The notes beneath the pieces were generated by a model. It was not told where the DNA came from and did no database searches. It saw only the letters and a list, made by a program, of their open reading frames with translations. Made by a program: the position numbers and the translations under genes. From assembly GCA_015178975.1 (NCBI GenBank), contig WHVD01000284.1:1-64000 (forward strand): a stretch of 64,000 bases of DNA, given 5' to 3'. Source of the stretch: Hysterangium stoloniferum (lineage: Eukaryota > Basidiomycota > Agaricomycetes > Hysterangiales > Hysterangiaceae). This document shows positions 12,620 to 23,984 of the stretch, in pieces (within the stretch, counting starts at the first letter, position 1; every line of letters starts with the position of its first letter).

Positions 12620-14062
12620 CTACTCCAGGATATCAACGACAACAACAGACATATCATCCCGCAAATACTTTGACCTGCTGTTCATCGTCGCCATGATCTC
12701 CTTGGCCATGCGATGATTATCGAGACCGAACAATATGTTCCGAATCACAACGTCCGCTAGATTATTAATATCGGTGGAAGGTATAAAGGAATGGCCGATG
12801 GACTTTTCGCAAGATAACATAGCTTCAGCGTCCAGCACATCCATGCCAGCGATAGATACAATCATATTCCCAACATCTTGGTCGGGCACTCCTTGCTCCA
12901 TGAGTGACGACCGCAATCCGTCCGAACAAAAAACAAGCCTGTCTCCTTTCTTGATAGAGAAATACATGACAGATGGTGTCGACGAGATATAAGGTGGGGT
13001 ATGTTTCTGTTGGGCCCATCGACCTGTCGCTTCGGGAGGAATCGGACATCCCCACATCGTGCTTAAAACGCTCGCGAGATCAACAGGGACTTTGAGAATT
13101 GCATCCCCAAGCGCTAAAAACATGCCATATGAATGTGAGAGCAGAAAAAGCATCGCATTACAGTCGCCTGCATACCTCGCGTGACCCCAAGCTGACCTTT
13201 CGTTCGATGGTATACAATCAGATCATCCTCGCCGGGATGTTCTTCCTGAAGTCGTTGTACTTCAGCGGCGTTGTTTAAATTGTGTAGGTCATTCAAGGGT
13301 ATGGCAGTCCAACTATTGTTGACGATACGACCGAGATCTATGGAAGACGGTGGTACGTATGGTTCCATTGAAGGAAGAAGAATAAATACACTCACATCCT
13401 TCGGAGTCACCGAGGGAAGCAACCCACATGTTGTGCTCGCTACTTGAGATAATAACGGCAATTAACGCAGTCGATCCAGCACAGGCACGCCTCATGATGG
13501 GATAAGGATCGTGTTCGCCCATCTCCTTCATACCAAGAAAACGAGGGACGTCATCCTTGGTCCATTCACTCCAGGGCTTTGAATCCATTGCACGCATTTT
13601 CTCAATTAGAGTGTGATGGAGTGTTGCGTCGAAGTTCTGAATGGTATCGACGAGACAAATGGGTATAGCGTCGCCGAGATTATTTTGATTCTTCGCAATT
13701 TCAGCAGTGATTCGGATATCAACCTCTTTGATTAGATTTTTAGAAGCATATTCCGATACATGATCATCGTAGTGACCTGAAACATCATTCTCGTTTCAAC
13801 AAGCCGACGTGTGAAAAGAAATGGTCTGGGTACCATCAAAAACCCCTACGATCCATCCATAGTGTGTTCTCAGAACGGCTATTCTGTCTTCATTAGGAAT
13901 CTTATACGCTTGAAAGGATGCTTGATGGAATTTGAAGTTTGGGTCGAAGGGGCTAATGGGAATAGTGGCCTTGGAGGCAAACTGCGTGTTCATGTCTTCT
14001 CTAGTGTGGTGTGTATCGTAGTGACCGATAGGAGAATTTCCCTCAAAGCAAATGTTCGACAT
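12620..14062 (-). CDS. PP2C-type (PPM family) serine/threonine phosphatase, 4 exons
   Basis: This is the best host gene in the window. Exons on the minus strand are 14062-13834, 13776-13396, 13337-13176 and 13113-12620. The three introns (57, 58 and 62 nt) have GT-AG ends, and all joins keep frame, giving 421 aa. PP2C motifs occur in order: EDRIAV and GWIVGVFDGHYDDH (first metal site, formed across intron 1), GSTALIAVI, MWVASLGDSEG, GVTRALGDA (formed across intron 3), DRLVFCSDGL and RDDMSVVVVDI, with the metal-binding Asp residues present. The family removes phosphate from Ser/Thr in a Mn/Mg-dependent reaction. The overall style resembles fungal PDH-phosphatase-like PP2Cs, but substrate and location cannot be read from sequence. 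I see no signal peptide. Start chosen: MSNICFEG at 14,062, the first ATG in the frame. No sign of decay. Confidence 0.9.
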
Positions 14063-14240
14063 GGTTCGACAGTCCTATAGATCGTGACTCGTGACTCGTG
14101 ACTAGCGTTCATCCCGTGGGAAAGCGAAGGACTTGTACATATATTAGACAAGCAATTTGGGACCCGGACCCACAACACGAATTCCCATTACATAAGTATC
14201 ACTGGTTTTATGTGGCAGGAAACTTTGTTCTCATCCAGCT

Positions 14241-14466
14241 TGTTGGAATTACGAGTGTGACATAAGCTCGTTTCTTTGTTTCATTGTTTCATTGTTTTTA
14301 TTTTCTTTGTTCTATTCCTCTTTTGTTCTCTATTTTAGTATCCCTTTTGTTTAGCAGACATATATAAGTAGCCTAGAGTCCAAGTATCTAGCCATTCGTT
14401 TGCCTTACGGCCAAATAGACAAACGGAACCTTATTGCTCTCTGTTCTCGCGAGCTTAATTCTAACA
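14241..14466. mobile_element. Solo LTR (Copia-like) with TSD CAGCT
   Basis: A 226-bp unit starts TGTTGGAATT and ends AATTCTAACA, a near-perfect inverted terminal pair, and is flanked by CAGCT on both sides (14,236-14,240 and 14,467-14,471). It contains TATATAAGTAGCC about 100 bp before the right end, consistent with a promoter in the plus orientation. The TGTTGGAAT-type start is common among Ty1/Copia LTRs. It lies about 180 bp upstream of the PP2C start codon, so it could influence that promoter. Confidence 0.85.
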
Positions 14467-14970
14467 CAGCTTTCTAAAAAATTTCGGTACATGTTTTTAA
14501 TGGCATTCAGGGGAAGTAGGCGGCCCGTTTTTAACGTCGCAAAACATCAGGTCAAGGCAAACATTCATTAAAACAGAATGGATGTGGCGTTAGGGAACAG
14601 ACAGGAGCCCAGTAGCCGATTCCATAAGTCGCAACGTTTTGACCACAAATATTGTTATAAATCAAGACCCCATTACAATATATCTGTAACAATCATTATA
14701 TCTCAGTCGATGGGTAGATAGGAATCGACTGAGGTAGCTCTTGGTAGTTTGAGTGTATTTATACGTCTGAACAAAGGGACGGAGATACCCATAAATCACG
14801 TGCTTCTCACTCTCCCAATTGTATTACGTCTTAGAGCATGCGTGAGCCCTCATTTCACAACAAATATGTCTTTTGGTAAAATATAGGTGTCGGCCATGTG
14901 GCGCACCGTGTGGCGTGAATCGATTGTGTCTACTCTCCTGAATTCTAAGCTCCCACTTCAATCATCTTTA

Positions 14971-15125
14971 CCTTTCGAAGCTCTGTATCGGAAGTGCTTT
15001 GATGAATCTATCCGCAAACCTATCTGTTGTCGAGGCGTTTTCTAGCCGAAACTCATCGTTCGCGACTCCTTCATGAATGAAGTGGTGGCGGATGTCGACG
15101 GGATTGACACGAGGGTTGGACGATG
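14971..15125 (-). pseudogene. Copia-type RNase H C-terminal fragment
   Basis: The minus-strand peptide around SSNPRVNPVDIRHHFIHEGV followed by TTDRFADRFIKALPIQSFER is the end of a Ty1/Copia RNase H domain. Active copies typically have a KHIDIRYHFIRE-like block followed by a DIFTKAL block. Only this roughly 50-residue piece is present, with no RT or integrase nearby, so it is a relic. Its relation to the solo LTR at 14,241 is unknown. Confidence 0.7.
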
Positions 15126-15504
15126 CTACGGTAAATACATATGACATATGGGTCCAAACCACACACAACTAGCAGGGTTGAGTGTCACAGGCAAGGAAGG
15201 TGAGGAGAACAACATAATTGGTACGCTACATAAGAGAAAGAGAAAGAGAAGTGCATAAACATCGACAGATCGGTTTCCTGAACAACTTGGTACTACTTTG
15301 ACTTCGCTGGCTTCTTTGGAGCAGGCGGTACATACTGGAGGAACATTAGCGATATTGTACTGCCAAGACGATGCAGCGGGTACGTACACTCGAGCTAGAT
15401 GAACAACTCGGGGACTTGCAGTCCTCTCGTATCGGAGTCTTTGTCCCACCTTGACGGATCCATTTGCACATATTGTTAATTCTAAGAAATACTCCTTGTA
15501 AGCG

Positions 15505-15905
15505 AGGATCAAGGAAGAATTTCCCATAACTCACGGTCCTTTGTTTATGCGCCTGGGGTGGTCGATTGGGAAGTTTAATCTATACTGATACTAAGTGGAG
15601 AGGTTTTTATAATGTTTTTGATGTCCAAGGATATCTCCGTGAGGGCGTCTGAATGGTGCTCGTTCCACTCTTGCGACCTGGAGATATGACTGTCATGTGT
15701 TCCATCCGAGAAGTCCTAGATCCTTGTCATTAAGAGTTTCAAATACTTTGTTGGCGCTCAAATTCATAGTCCATCAGCCACTGCCCAGGATCAAGGCACA
15801 ATTTCCCATAACTCGCGGTTCTTCGTTTATGCGCCTAGGGTAGGCTATGAATTTGAGCACCAACAAACTATTTGAAACTCTTAATGACAAGGATCTAGGA
15901 CTTCC
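15505..15905. repeat. Foldback repeat with a direct repeat in its loop
   Basis: The segment at about 15,709-15,772 (AAGTCCTAGATCCTTGTCAT through CAAATTCATAG) is repeated in inverted orientation at about 15,845-15,905, giving arms of about 60 bp with a few mismatches. The loop segment at 15,788-15,842 (GGATCAAGGCACAATTTCCC through GCGCCTAGGGT) is in turn a direct repeat of 15,507-15,561. This looks like a small duplication-inversion event. A hairpin RNA from it would be long, but no transcript signal is seen. Confidence 0.75.
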
Positions 15906-18900
15906 CGGATGGAGCACATGGGTACGGGTGTGGGTGATGAAGAAGATCGAAGACTCAAAATCAACATCAAAGGCCCGCTGTTCAAGCCCAAGGCAACTCT
16001 GCAGATCAAACACCACAAGCACATACGCGCGCACTATCTCATCCTCTATTCTCACCGTGTCCGCTGCGTCTGCTGGCAGTACAACAACAGCGGCAACTCT
16101 GACTTGAACTACAACAGGACCCCCGGGGCGCTCCCAGCCATAACCACCACCACAACTGTACCCATCCCAGCCCCCTCGTGCCCCAAACCTCCCGCCGCGA
16201 TGCTCTTTGCTTTACGACGCGCACTGCGTAGCACGGCGTTCGACTTGACGCCTGATATGCGTGATGCGAGGGACGTGATTGTTGGTTGGTGGGGGCTTGT
16301 TGAGGTGAGAGTTGTTTCTTTGTTGGTGTTGACTTCGTTGAATATACGCTTGGCGGTGAAGTGTACGTTAATCGTTCACGATGGATGGAATCTGCTGTGG
16401 GGTCCAACTTGTATTGGTGTACGACGGATGGATAGTTTTCTTTCAAGTTAGACGATTCCTTGTTCCTTCCTTGATATCGGTACTCATTGCTTTTTCTTCC
16501 TCCCTTTTTTTGTTTCTTGTTACATATTCTTTTGAGGTTACTTGGGCCTCGTCCCTGACAACGTAGTCGTACGATAGGTGGGCTTTCCTATGTTGTATAA
16601 ACGTGAATATTCAATAGATATGTATTCAAAACAAAAAAAAAACAAGGAAATCTGCCCAATACTCCAGCACGCACAGAAAAACCACCAAAACAAATATTAA
16701 TTATTCGTACAACCAAAAATACCCAATGGACAAATATATTCAAAACCTAAAATAAATAAATCACTGAATATTAGTATGGTCAAAAAAGTACAAATCCGGA
16801 GACTATTTTTTCATTGGGACATCAGCGGAGTCACGATAATTCTGAATTATTTATGGACAAAAATAATAATCTTTTCTTTATTGATCGATCTAATTAAACC
16901 ATATCGGCCGATACCGAACACAGCCTCCATTTGCCAAAAGTCACAGAAAGACCAGACGGTCAGGAAAGAATTCCGAAGCATCGATATTAAATTGATAAGG
17001 TCACGTGTGATGATCGATGAACGCGGGATCGTCCGCTTTAAGCTCGGAGCTCCTTGCCTGGAGATGCTTCTTGCCTTTTAATGGCGCTTAATCTGACATG
17101 GCTGCGTGTCGGAGGGCTCAGTGTGGGTCCGTGGGCTGTGGAACGTGACTCATGGATAAGTATTTGAGCCAATCTTCGGACCTCTCATTCTTTATTTGCC
17201 CCTGCTTTTTGAATTGAAGTTTTGGTATGGCGACATGGTCTCTATTTTTAGCCTGGCTTCTTTCTCCACCAGGTGTATTGCAAGTGGTCACAATGGTCAC
17301 AATCACACGAGGCTGGAGCACCCATCACTTGGTGGAGGAGGGCTGAAACAGCCGGAATAACTGGCTCAAGGGAGGAGACTGTCTAATGACGACAAACATG
17401 TATTGGTGTTTATATCTCAGCCGTAGAAAGGGGACTGAGTAAATTCATTGACGACGCACCCTCCTTCGTGACTGGCTTAGTCGTAGGATCGGTAGTGCAT
17501 TGACTTGGTATACATGAAACCTGTCACACGACGTCATGTGGGGCTAAAGATTGGCGGAAGTTGCATCCAACCAAAGGGGGATGAAGTTGATGCAGGATAG
17601 CTTGGTGGGGGGGCGATTCCGGCGGAAGCCCTTCGTCAGGAGATTAACGGATACATTAAAAATTTATATTCACGGGCAATCATGCGGGCGATAATTGGGT
17701 AGCGTCCATGTATCCGCGGATTTGTTGGGTATATGCGCTTTGCATATTAGTTGCGCGGATTATTCATAACAAGGTACTCAAATACACGCCCTTTGTATCC
17801 TAACAGCATTATACATCGATATCGAGATGATATAGGCAAGTATGTACGAGAATGAGAATGGGTCAGGTAGCTTGTTCTGTACGAAAAAGCGGCTTGTACA
17901 GTTCAATTTTAAGCAACTCCGAAATGGATAATGCACTCGTGACTTATTGGGGACTTGCGCAGACCACAGTAGATATTAGAATATAACTTGGCTCCTATCT
18001 ATGAGTAAACTACTGGGGATTATATATATCTATGGGAGAAGGTTCTGGAAGGGATGACAGAGATATTACTAAAGCTATGTTAAGTATGTTTCCAAGATAT
18101 TCTATATTATTCTAGGGTGTCAGGTTGATTACCAACATGACTTGTATCTCCATTCTTTGCTGATTCCTCGCCCGATCAATAAGAATTTCTTGTTAAGGAA
18201 CTAAAGCCTATGCCTGACATAATTGGACGAAGCGATGGCATCAAATCACCCGGCGGCAACTCGGCAAATGTTCCAAAACTCCGACTTGACTATTATTTCC
18301 ATTCTTCAAGTCAAAACCGGCTAGAATACCAACTATTGGAACCGCCCGTGATTTTTAATGGGGTGTTCCCGCGTAGCCTCACTAGTTTTCTAACCCAAAC
18401 ATAAGCAAAATTCATGCAATCTCGTAGAAAACGCAAAATAGAGCTACGCCACCTTCCCAGGCACAGGTCCACATTTGGAAATAAACCTTCAAGCGACACA
18501 TTTGCTCGCTCTGCAACCACAATTTCTTCAACAACCGTCTCTTGCAGCACCTTTTGCCTTCCAGTCGAAATTCAGCACAATCGCAAAACGCCACAGTAGG
18601 CGCCCGCCGCGGCCCCGCTGCTAAGGTTTCGCATGTCACAGCGAAATTAAAGATGCGCCTCGCGCATCAGGGTATCGTGGTATGCCAAAGTCCAGTTCCT
18701 ACCATATGCTTGGCGTTCCCGGTGGTCAGTTACCCACATATTTTATCTAATGGGCCTCTTTGCACAGGCGATTCCATATATTGCATTCCAAACACCACAG
18801 ATGTACCCAATCCGATAATACCGTGCGATAAAGGTCCGGATAATACCTTGTGACGAAGTTTTGATTATTAGCAGGACACATGATTCGCGAAGTTTACTTG

Positions 18901-19363
18901 TAAGCTTATGACTTGAGCAGGTAACCCAACTCTATAAACCATATTAAATGATAAGTGTTCACGTGTTGTAAAAAATTATGTATATATCCCCCTTGTATTC
19001 ATTTAATTTCTCACTATTTGACCGGCGCCCTCACTAGCTCTTTTGGGAGCTATGGGGCGTTACTTGGTGGACACACGACAAGATAAGCCGCAAGATCACA
19101 AGAACATCGAGCTCCTTGCTATCCCTGAGAGCTCTGTCTGCTCTAGATAGCGTATGAGTCTTCAATGAATAATACGATGCATGTTATCCTCAAATTATAT
19201 GTGTGAGGAGCTGAGCTCCGCTTTCTTTGGAAGCCGACATGATCTCTATACGCACCTGCATTGCATTGGTGAGCAATGTATTATCAATGATTTTTGCAGA
19301 CAATAAGGACTACGAGTATTTTGACCGCCCACGCCATAACACATATTTCTCAAACCTATCGCC
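15906..19363. other. Gene-poor region
   Basis: A 180-aa frame (15,909-16,451, plus) overlaps a similar-length minus frame and has no recognisable motif. The stretch 16,600-17,000 is strongly A/T-rich. The rest has only short frames. I see no tRNA, rRNA or identifiable element, although the lack of coding signal and the TE-rich surroundings make old transposon remains likely. Confidence 0.4.
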
Positions 19364-20578
19364 ATGAGTTTTAAAAATCTTGCGTATGACATTGGAGCTA
19401 TAGCTCACGTTTTTCTTCTGTTATTAGGGCTTTGCTACGGACTTGGACTGGGTATGGAATACCCAGTGTAAGCTCATCTTCCTCGTCTCCCACACGCCAC
19501 GCTGACATCCCCATGTAGCATTTCAGGACTGATCCAGTACACGGCCAACATTGCCGTCCACGGTTTCGAAATCGCCATGCGTGGCCTTGGCAAATTTGGC
19601 AGCTACCTCCGCTCTTTCATTGGCCCTTTGTCAATGAAGGCGAGCGGGGTTATCTTCAACAAGGTCATCGTCTTTCCTGAACCGCACAAGCGGTTGGAGA
19701 CCTTGCGCCTCCTCGATTCTATCGCGACCAGCCTCCTCGGCCCATCACCCGCTCCTGCCCCTGCCCCGCAATTTAATTGGGCTTCAAAATCCCTGGCGCT
19801 CTTCAAGGTCGTCCCAGGAGCGAAGATCGACCGGCATTATTCCCGTCTCATTACTAGTTGGTTGCCCATTGGCACCAGCTCCTATTTGGAATTGCGGACT
19901 TGTTATCGTCAAAGGTGAGTCAGCTACATTGGGATGACATGCTGTATGACCTGACTATTTCATAGTCTTCCTCCGGTTCAGTACTCGCTCTTACAGACAA
20001 TGTCCTAGGTCCCGGCGATGCTGTTCCAACTTCCTATGACGGCAGATGTTATGCATCAGGCTGTCCGGGTCTTATTTGGAGTTCAAGAGTATGTCGATGC
20101 AGAAGTTTGCCTGAGGTCACGTCAAGGTAAGTCTGCATTTTTTTCTTTATATCTCAACCGTTGACAAGCCGCACGCGCGTACAGAATCGCCTCGACTGCT
20201 GCATCCATCATCGCCATTGTCACACTGCTCGTCCTTGAGCTCTTGTGCAGTCCTGTCCGGAGTGGTTGCCGTCGCGTATGTGGGGCCCTCATGGGGCTTA
20301 GCTTGTATACCGTCTACTGGTTACTTGCAGCCCTGCCCGCTATCTGGCGTTCCATCCACAGGATATTGGCATACTCCTGTATGTCGGTATGCATGGTACT
20401 CAGGGCGGGTTATTATACATGCACCTTTCTGGCAACTCGGATTACTGCAGTTGCCTCGTCCCCTGCGATAATCCAACCTCCCGTTGCCGCCCTCCCTCCC
20501 GTTAGTGCTACTCGGCGCCATTATGTACTTCGTACACTCTCGTCTTCAAAGCGCCAGGCGCAAACCCGCGGCCGATAA
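19364..20578 (+). pseudogene. Multi-exon membrane-protein gene with an in-frame TAG
   Basis: Exons read as 19364-19467, 19519-19914, 19966-20126 and about 20185-20578, with introns of 51, 51 and 58 nt and good GT-AG ends (GTAAGC, GTGAGT, GTAAGT donors). The first two exons join in frame: MSFKNLAYDIGAIAHVFLLL, then ISGLIQYTANIAVHGFEIAM. Hydrophobic spans are near the N-terminus and in exon 4 (IIAIVTLLVLELL, GLSLYTVYWLLAALPAIW, ILAYSCMSVCMVL), so a multi-pass membrane protein is likely. Exon 3 has TAG at 20,006-20,008 (SLLQTMS-stop-VPAMLFQLPM) in an otherwise open frame. The exon 3/4 join also needs a non-consensus GTCACG donor at 20,116 to stay in frame. So this is either a recent pseudogene or alternatively spliced. 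No family is recognised. Confidence 0.5.
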
Positions 20579-20672
20579 CGCACCAGCTGTCAATGATGGA
20601 TGACCTCAACGCACTAGCTTTCGATGACGCTAATGCACCAGCTGAGGATGGTAATCCACTACGTGTGGAATG

Positions 20673-20944
20673 TATTAAAAATAGTATGAGTTGACTCTAT
20701 TGCAATACACAATATACAAGGGTTTAATAAGCTTGTAATAAAAGTACTTTGTGTCTCAATATCTTGTGTCAGTTAGTGTAGCACCTCCTGACAATATAGG
20801 TTGGATGCTCTGGGAGGTGTATAGTGGTTCTGACACACATTAACCTCCAAATGCATGGTCCACAATTAGCATCTTCATATGAAAAGTTGCAATAATTGGT
20901 GGACTCCCCCTATAAAAAGGTGTGTTTCATCATCAAATTTAACA
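20673..20944. repeat. Dispersed repeat, copy 2, with possible TSD GAATG
   Basis: This is the second copy of the roughly 252-bp repeat (homology from 20,692), here flanked by GAATG at 20,668-20,672 and 20,945-20,949. If that TSD is real, the inserted unit is 272 bp, starting TATTAAAAATAG and ending AATTTAACA. It retains the CCCCTATAAAAAGG box near its end. The two copies differ by only a few substitutions, so the repeat was active not long ago or is under conversion. Confidence 0.65.
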
Positions 20945-22407
20945 GAATGGCGGTAATGGATTAGCTGTGGATGACGGTAACGTCGAAGGTATGGATCACT
21001 ATACCCCACGTATCTCGTGGGAAGACAAGGGAAAGGGGGTCGACCTTAGAGAGTATGGCCTCTCATGCTGAACGACGGTACGAGCACACAGACAGACCTG
21101 TCTGCAGCATTTGGTTAGTATACTTCATTACTTCGCGCGAATCTATAAAAACTCATTCAAATCCGCGATCATTTCAGACATGCCTGTGACGGCGCTGCTC
21201 CCTGGTGTGTCATGCGAAATAGACCCCCTGCACGCCCGTGCTAGCATCACCGCAATGGACAGTGAAGGGAGTAATAATACTGGATACGGACAAGGTAATG
21301 ATCCTTTTCTCCTAGTGTGTCATTGTGGAAATTAATATTTTGTGCAAATATAGAAGTCCACGCAGACACGTCGTATAGGGGCATCTAGGGCGGCTCATCA
21401 TCTAGTACGCAGTAAGTTGGACCACTAATTTCTCTCAAATGTCTTTAACATTCATTAAATCCAGGATCTGCCCTCACACGAAGGCATTGGTCACGGTGCG
21501 CTTACCAGACGAGCTAACGAGCAGCCCGGGTCTTATGGCGAGGCCGAAGTCCTCACTTCCTGACTTAAAAATGTCACGAACTACCTCGTGAGTTGTGACT
21601 TATTTTAGTGCCACAAGAAACACAAACCTGACGACCACCCTAGCGGCCGCAGCTCCTAAAGTGACACCGAGGACAAGGTCTCCAACAGATGACCATCCCA
21701 GGCGTCCTCACCAGGACAAATCCAAATCCGACGGGTCGCCTGCATCAACACACAACCCGACGAACTAGCGATGGCATAAACGATATGGTTATGGTTTCCA
21801 TTTCTCAAACAATTGGTCCTCCATGCCGGGAACTTCTTTGGGTTGCAGGTGAATCCCATCAGCTATATTTCTCACACCGACTAACAGTAAGTTCTTCGCA
21901 AGACAAAGCGTTACAAACATGAGTCGTTAAAACCTCAACCCCATTACGAGGGAGAGAGAAAGGCGAAACGGGTCAGGGCCTTCAATAACAGAGGAGAACC
22001 GCCAACACGGTTAGACACGAAAGATTTCGTTTCATTAATTTTGGAAATTATACTCACCCTTCATCATCTAGGAAAGCGGCGAATGCCTAGTGAGACAGCA
22101 ATTACGCCTGAATTCGGGTGGAAGCAGGCCGGAAAACCAGCCCCGCAAGTCCAAATGCCCACCCCAACGTTCGGCAAAGATACTTGGCGGACCTCTAGCT
22201 GCTCGGATGGAACCGGCTGTGCCTCCACCACAATATGGCCGGCAGCGGAAAAATAAGTACGTGGATCAAGCCGGAACAGAAGCCAAAGCAGCGACAGGAG
22301 GGGAGGCAGCAGCGGACGAAAAGCAAAGGCAGCCAAAGATAAGAGGCAGAGGCAGAGGCAGAGGCCGCGGCGGACGAGGAGTAGGGACAGCGGCGGACGA
22401 GTGGTAG
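20945..22407 (+). other. Possible downstream exons, low-complexity C-terminus
   Basis: After the repeat, short open segments alternate with intron-like ends. One is the GTAAGTTCTTCGC donor at about 21,890 and the CATCTAG acceptor at 22,071. The last segment runs to a TAG at 22,405-22,407 and encodes a basic tail rich in RGRGRGRG and GGRG. These may be 3' exons of the membrane-protein gene or a separate decayed gene. I could not build a continuous frame, so this is recorded only as a candidate. Confidence 0.25.
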
Positions 22408-22446
22408 CGGCAGAGACCAGACATACTTTTTACTTTTTCAGTTTTC

Positions 22447-22471
22447 CTTCTTCTTCTTCTTCTTCTTCTTT
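22447..22471 (+). repeat. (CTT)n microsatellite
   Basis: About eight CTT units within a T-rich stretch directly after the RGRG-coding segment. Confidence 0.8.
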
Positions 22472-22925
22472 CTTTCGATATTTATGCTTCTTTCTTTTTT
22501 ATCCATTTCTGTGGTTCGTGGGCTCGTGGGGTCACTCGGTTCCGAATCGTATCTTTGAGAACGGGGTGCGTTTTTATCATCTTTCTCGATATGTTGACCT
22601 ATTCATTGTCGTTCAGCTGTATCTTTTTCGTGAGTATTGTGTCTTCGGAGTTTCCTAGGCCGAGTACTTGCTGTGCAAGCACGTGGGACGTCACCGGGGA
22701 GGTGCTGCACGTTGGACAATTAAACGTACGTCCATTTCTTAAAGCGTCGTAGTCATTTCTAACGTTGTCTTCCTTCTTTCTCCGTCTTTAAGCGGGCTTG
22801 GTATAACGGGGCATCCACGCAAGGGCTTGCTTGCAATTCCTGACTGAAGTATGTAGCATTCGCATTTGTTTTGGTCTTGTTTAACGCAACTTTTTCAGTA
22901 CCGTGACCGAGGCAGGACTGCCTCA
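22472..22925. other. No recognisable feature
   Basis: T-rich sequence with short frames only, lying between the (CTT)n tract and the chromovirus relic that begins near 22,926. Confidence 0.4.
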
Positions 22926-23098
22926 TCATCCACCTCCGGCAACTTGACATAGTAACACTAAAGACCTCCTGAGACGACTCAAGATTGGATGGTGGATCTT
23001 CATGAAACGTTCAGTGGCAAGGATCCAGGATGTTTCTTCATCTGTATCTTCATAGCCGGACCATTTCACCAGGTAGAGCAGTTTGCACGCCTTTACCT
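22926..23098 (-). pseudogene. Chromodomain end of a chromovirus relic (left flank of an inversion)
   Basis: On the minus strand the peptide reads KACKLLYLVKWSGYEDTDEE and then SWILATERFMK, the C-terminal chromodomain of a gypsy pol. In intact relatives this follows directly after LDSKIDK-RRT. Here the homology stops at 23,098 and the adjoining segment is in the opposite orientation, so this piece is the left flank of an internal inversion. Confidence 0.8.
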
Positions 23099-23972
23099 CT
23101 ATACTAGGTGTTGTTGACAGATTCACTAAGCAGAGTATTTTTATACCTACATATGACACAATTACCTCCCAAGGACTTGCAAAATTATTTGTTATCCACA
23201 TTTTCTTGAAACACAGCATCTCAACTCATGTCACCTCAGATTGGGGCCCTGAATTTGTCTCTCACTTCTTCAAATCACTCAGAACAGCCCTTGATCTGAA
23301 CCTACATTTCACTTTGGCACACCATCCAGAAGGTGATGGGCAGACTGAATGAGTAAATGAAACATTGGAACAATATCTTTGTATCTATTGCAACTACCAA
23401 CAGGGCAATTGGTTGGACCTCCTACCTCTTGCAGAATTTGCCTACAATGCCCCAAATGCTGCCACAGGCATCTCCCCTTTCTTTGTGAACAAAGGCTATA
23501 GCCCCAACATTGCGGTCCATCCAGAACATGATCTGGCCTCCACTGGCACTCAACAGTTTCTCACTGATCTAGATGAACTTCACTGCACCCTTTGGCAGTC
23601 CATACTTGCACTCAAGCATATTCCCAGAAGTTGGCAGACTGCCAACATCTTCAGACACCTGATTTTAAGGTCAGCAACCAGGTTTTTGTCAAAACTGAGG
23701 TTTTTAGGACCACCCAACCCACAAAAAAGCTTGTTGAAAAGTGTCTTAGTCCATATGAGATTATTACACAAGCAGGGACACATTTGTTCACACTTCAGCT
23801 TCCCAATACCATGTGTGCAGTACATCTGGTTTTCCATGTCTCTGTATTAGAACCAGCCATGCTGAATACCATTCCTGAATGCATTCAACCTCCCCCACCA
23901 CCTGTCATTATTGATGGAGAGCTCAAATTCAAAATTGAGGCCATTTTAGATTCCAAAATCAATCATAGGTGA
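23099..23972 (+). pseudogene. Inverted integrase segment of the same relic
   Basis: On the plus strand this 870-bp segment encodes the integrase from VVDRFTKQSIFIPTYDTITS to EAILDSKIN, exactly the part missing between the two minus-strand flanks. It includes the core (TSDWGPEFVSHFF, HHPEGDGQTE), a stop at 23,350-23,352, one frameshift near 23,620, and the C-terminal domain (NQVFVKTEVFRTTQPTKKL, HVSVLEP). The DDE Asp in TSD is present, but the following Arg is Trp. The element is dead. Confidence 0.85.
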
Positions 23973-23984
23973 CATGATTGTGAA

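Noticed and set aside
16600-17000. AT-rich region as a centromere or replication origin
   Set aside because: Only about 400 bp, with no repeat structure or other support.
22090-22407. RG-rich RNA-binding protein
   Set aside because: Only a short RGRGRGRG tail next to a microsatellite is seen, with no RRM or other domain. Kept only as a low-confidence exon candidate.
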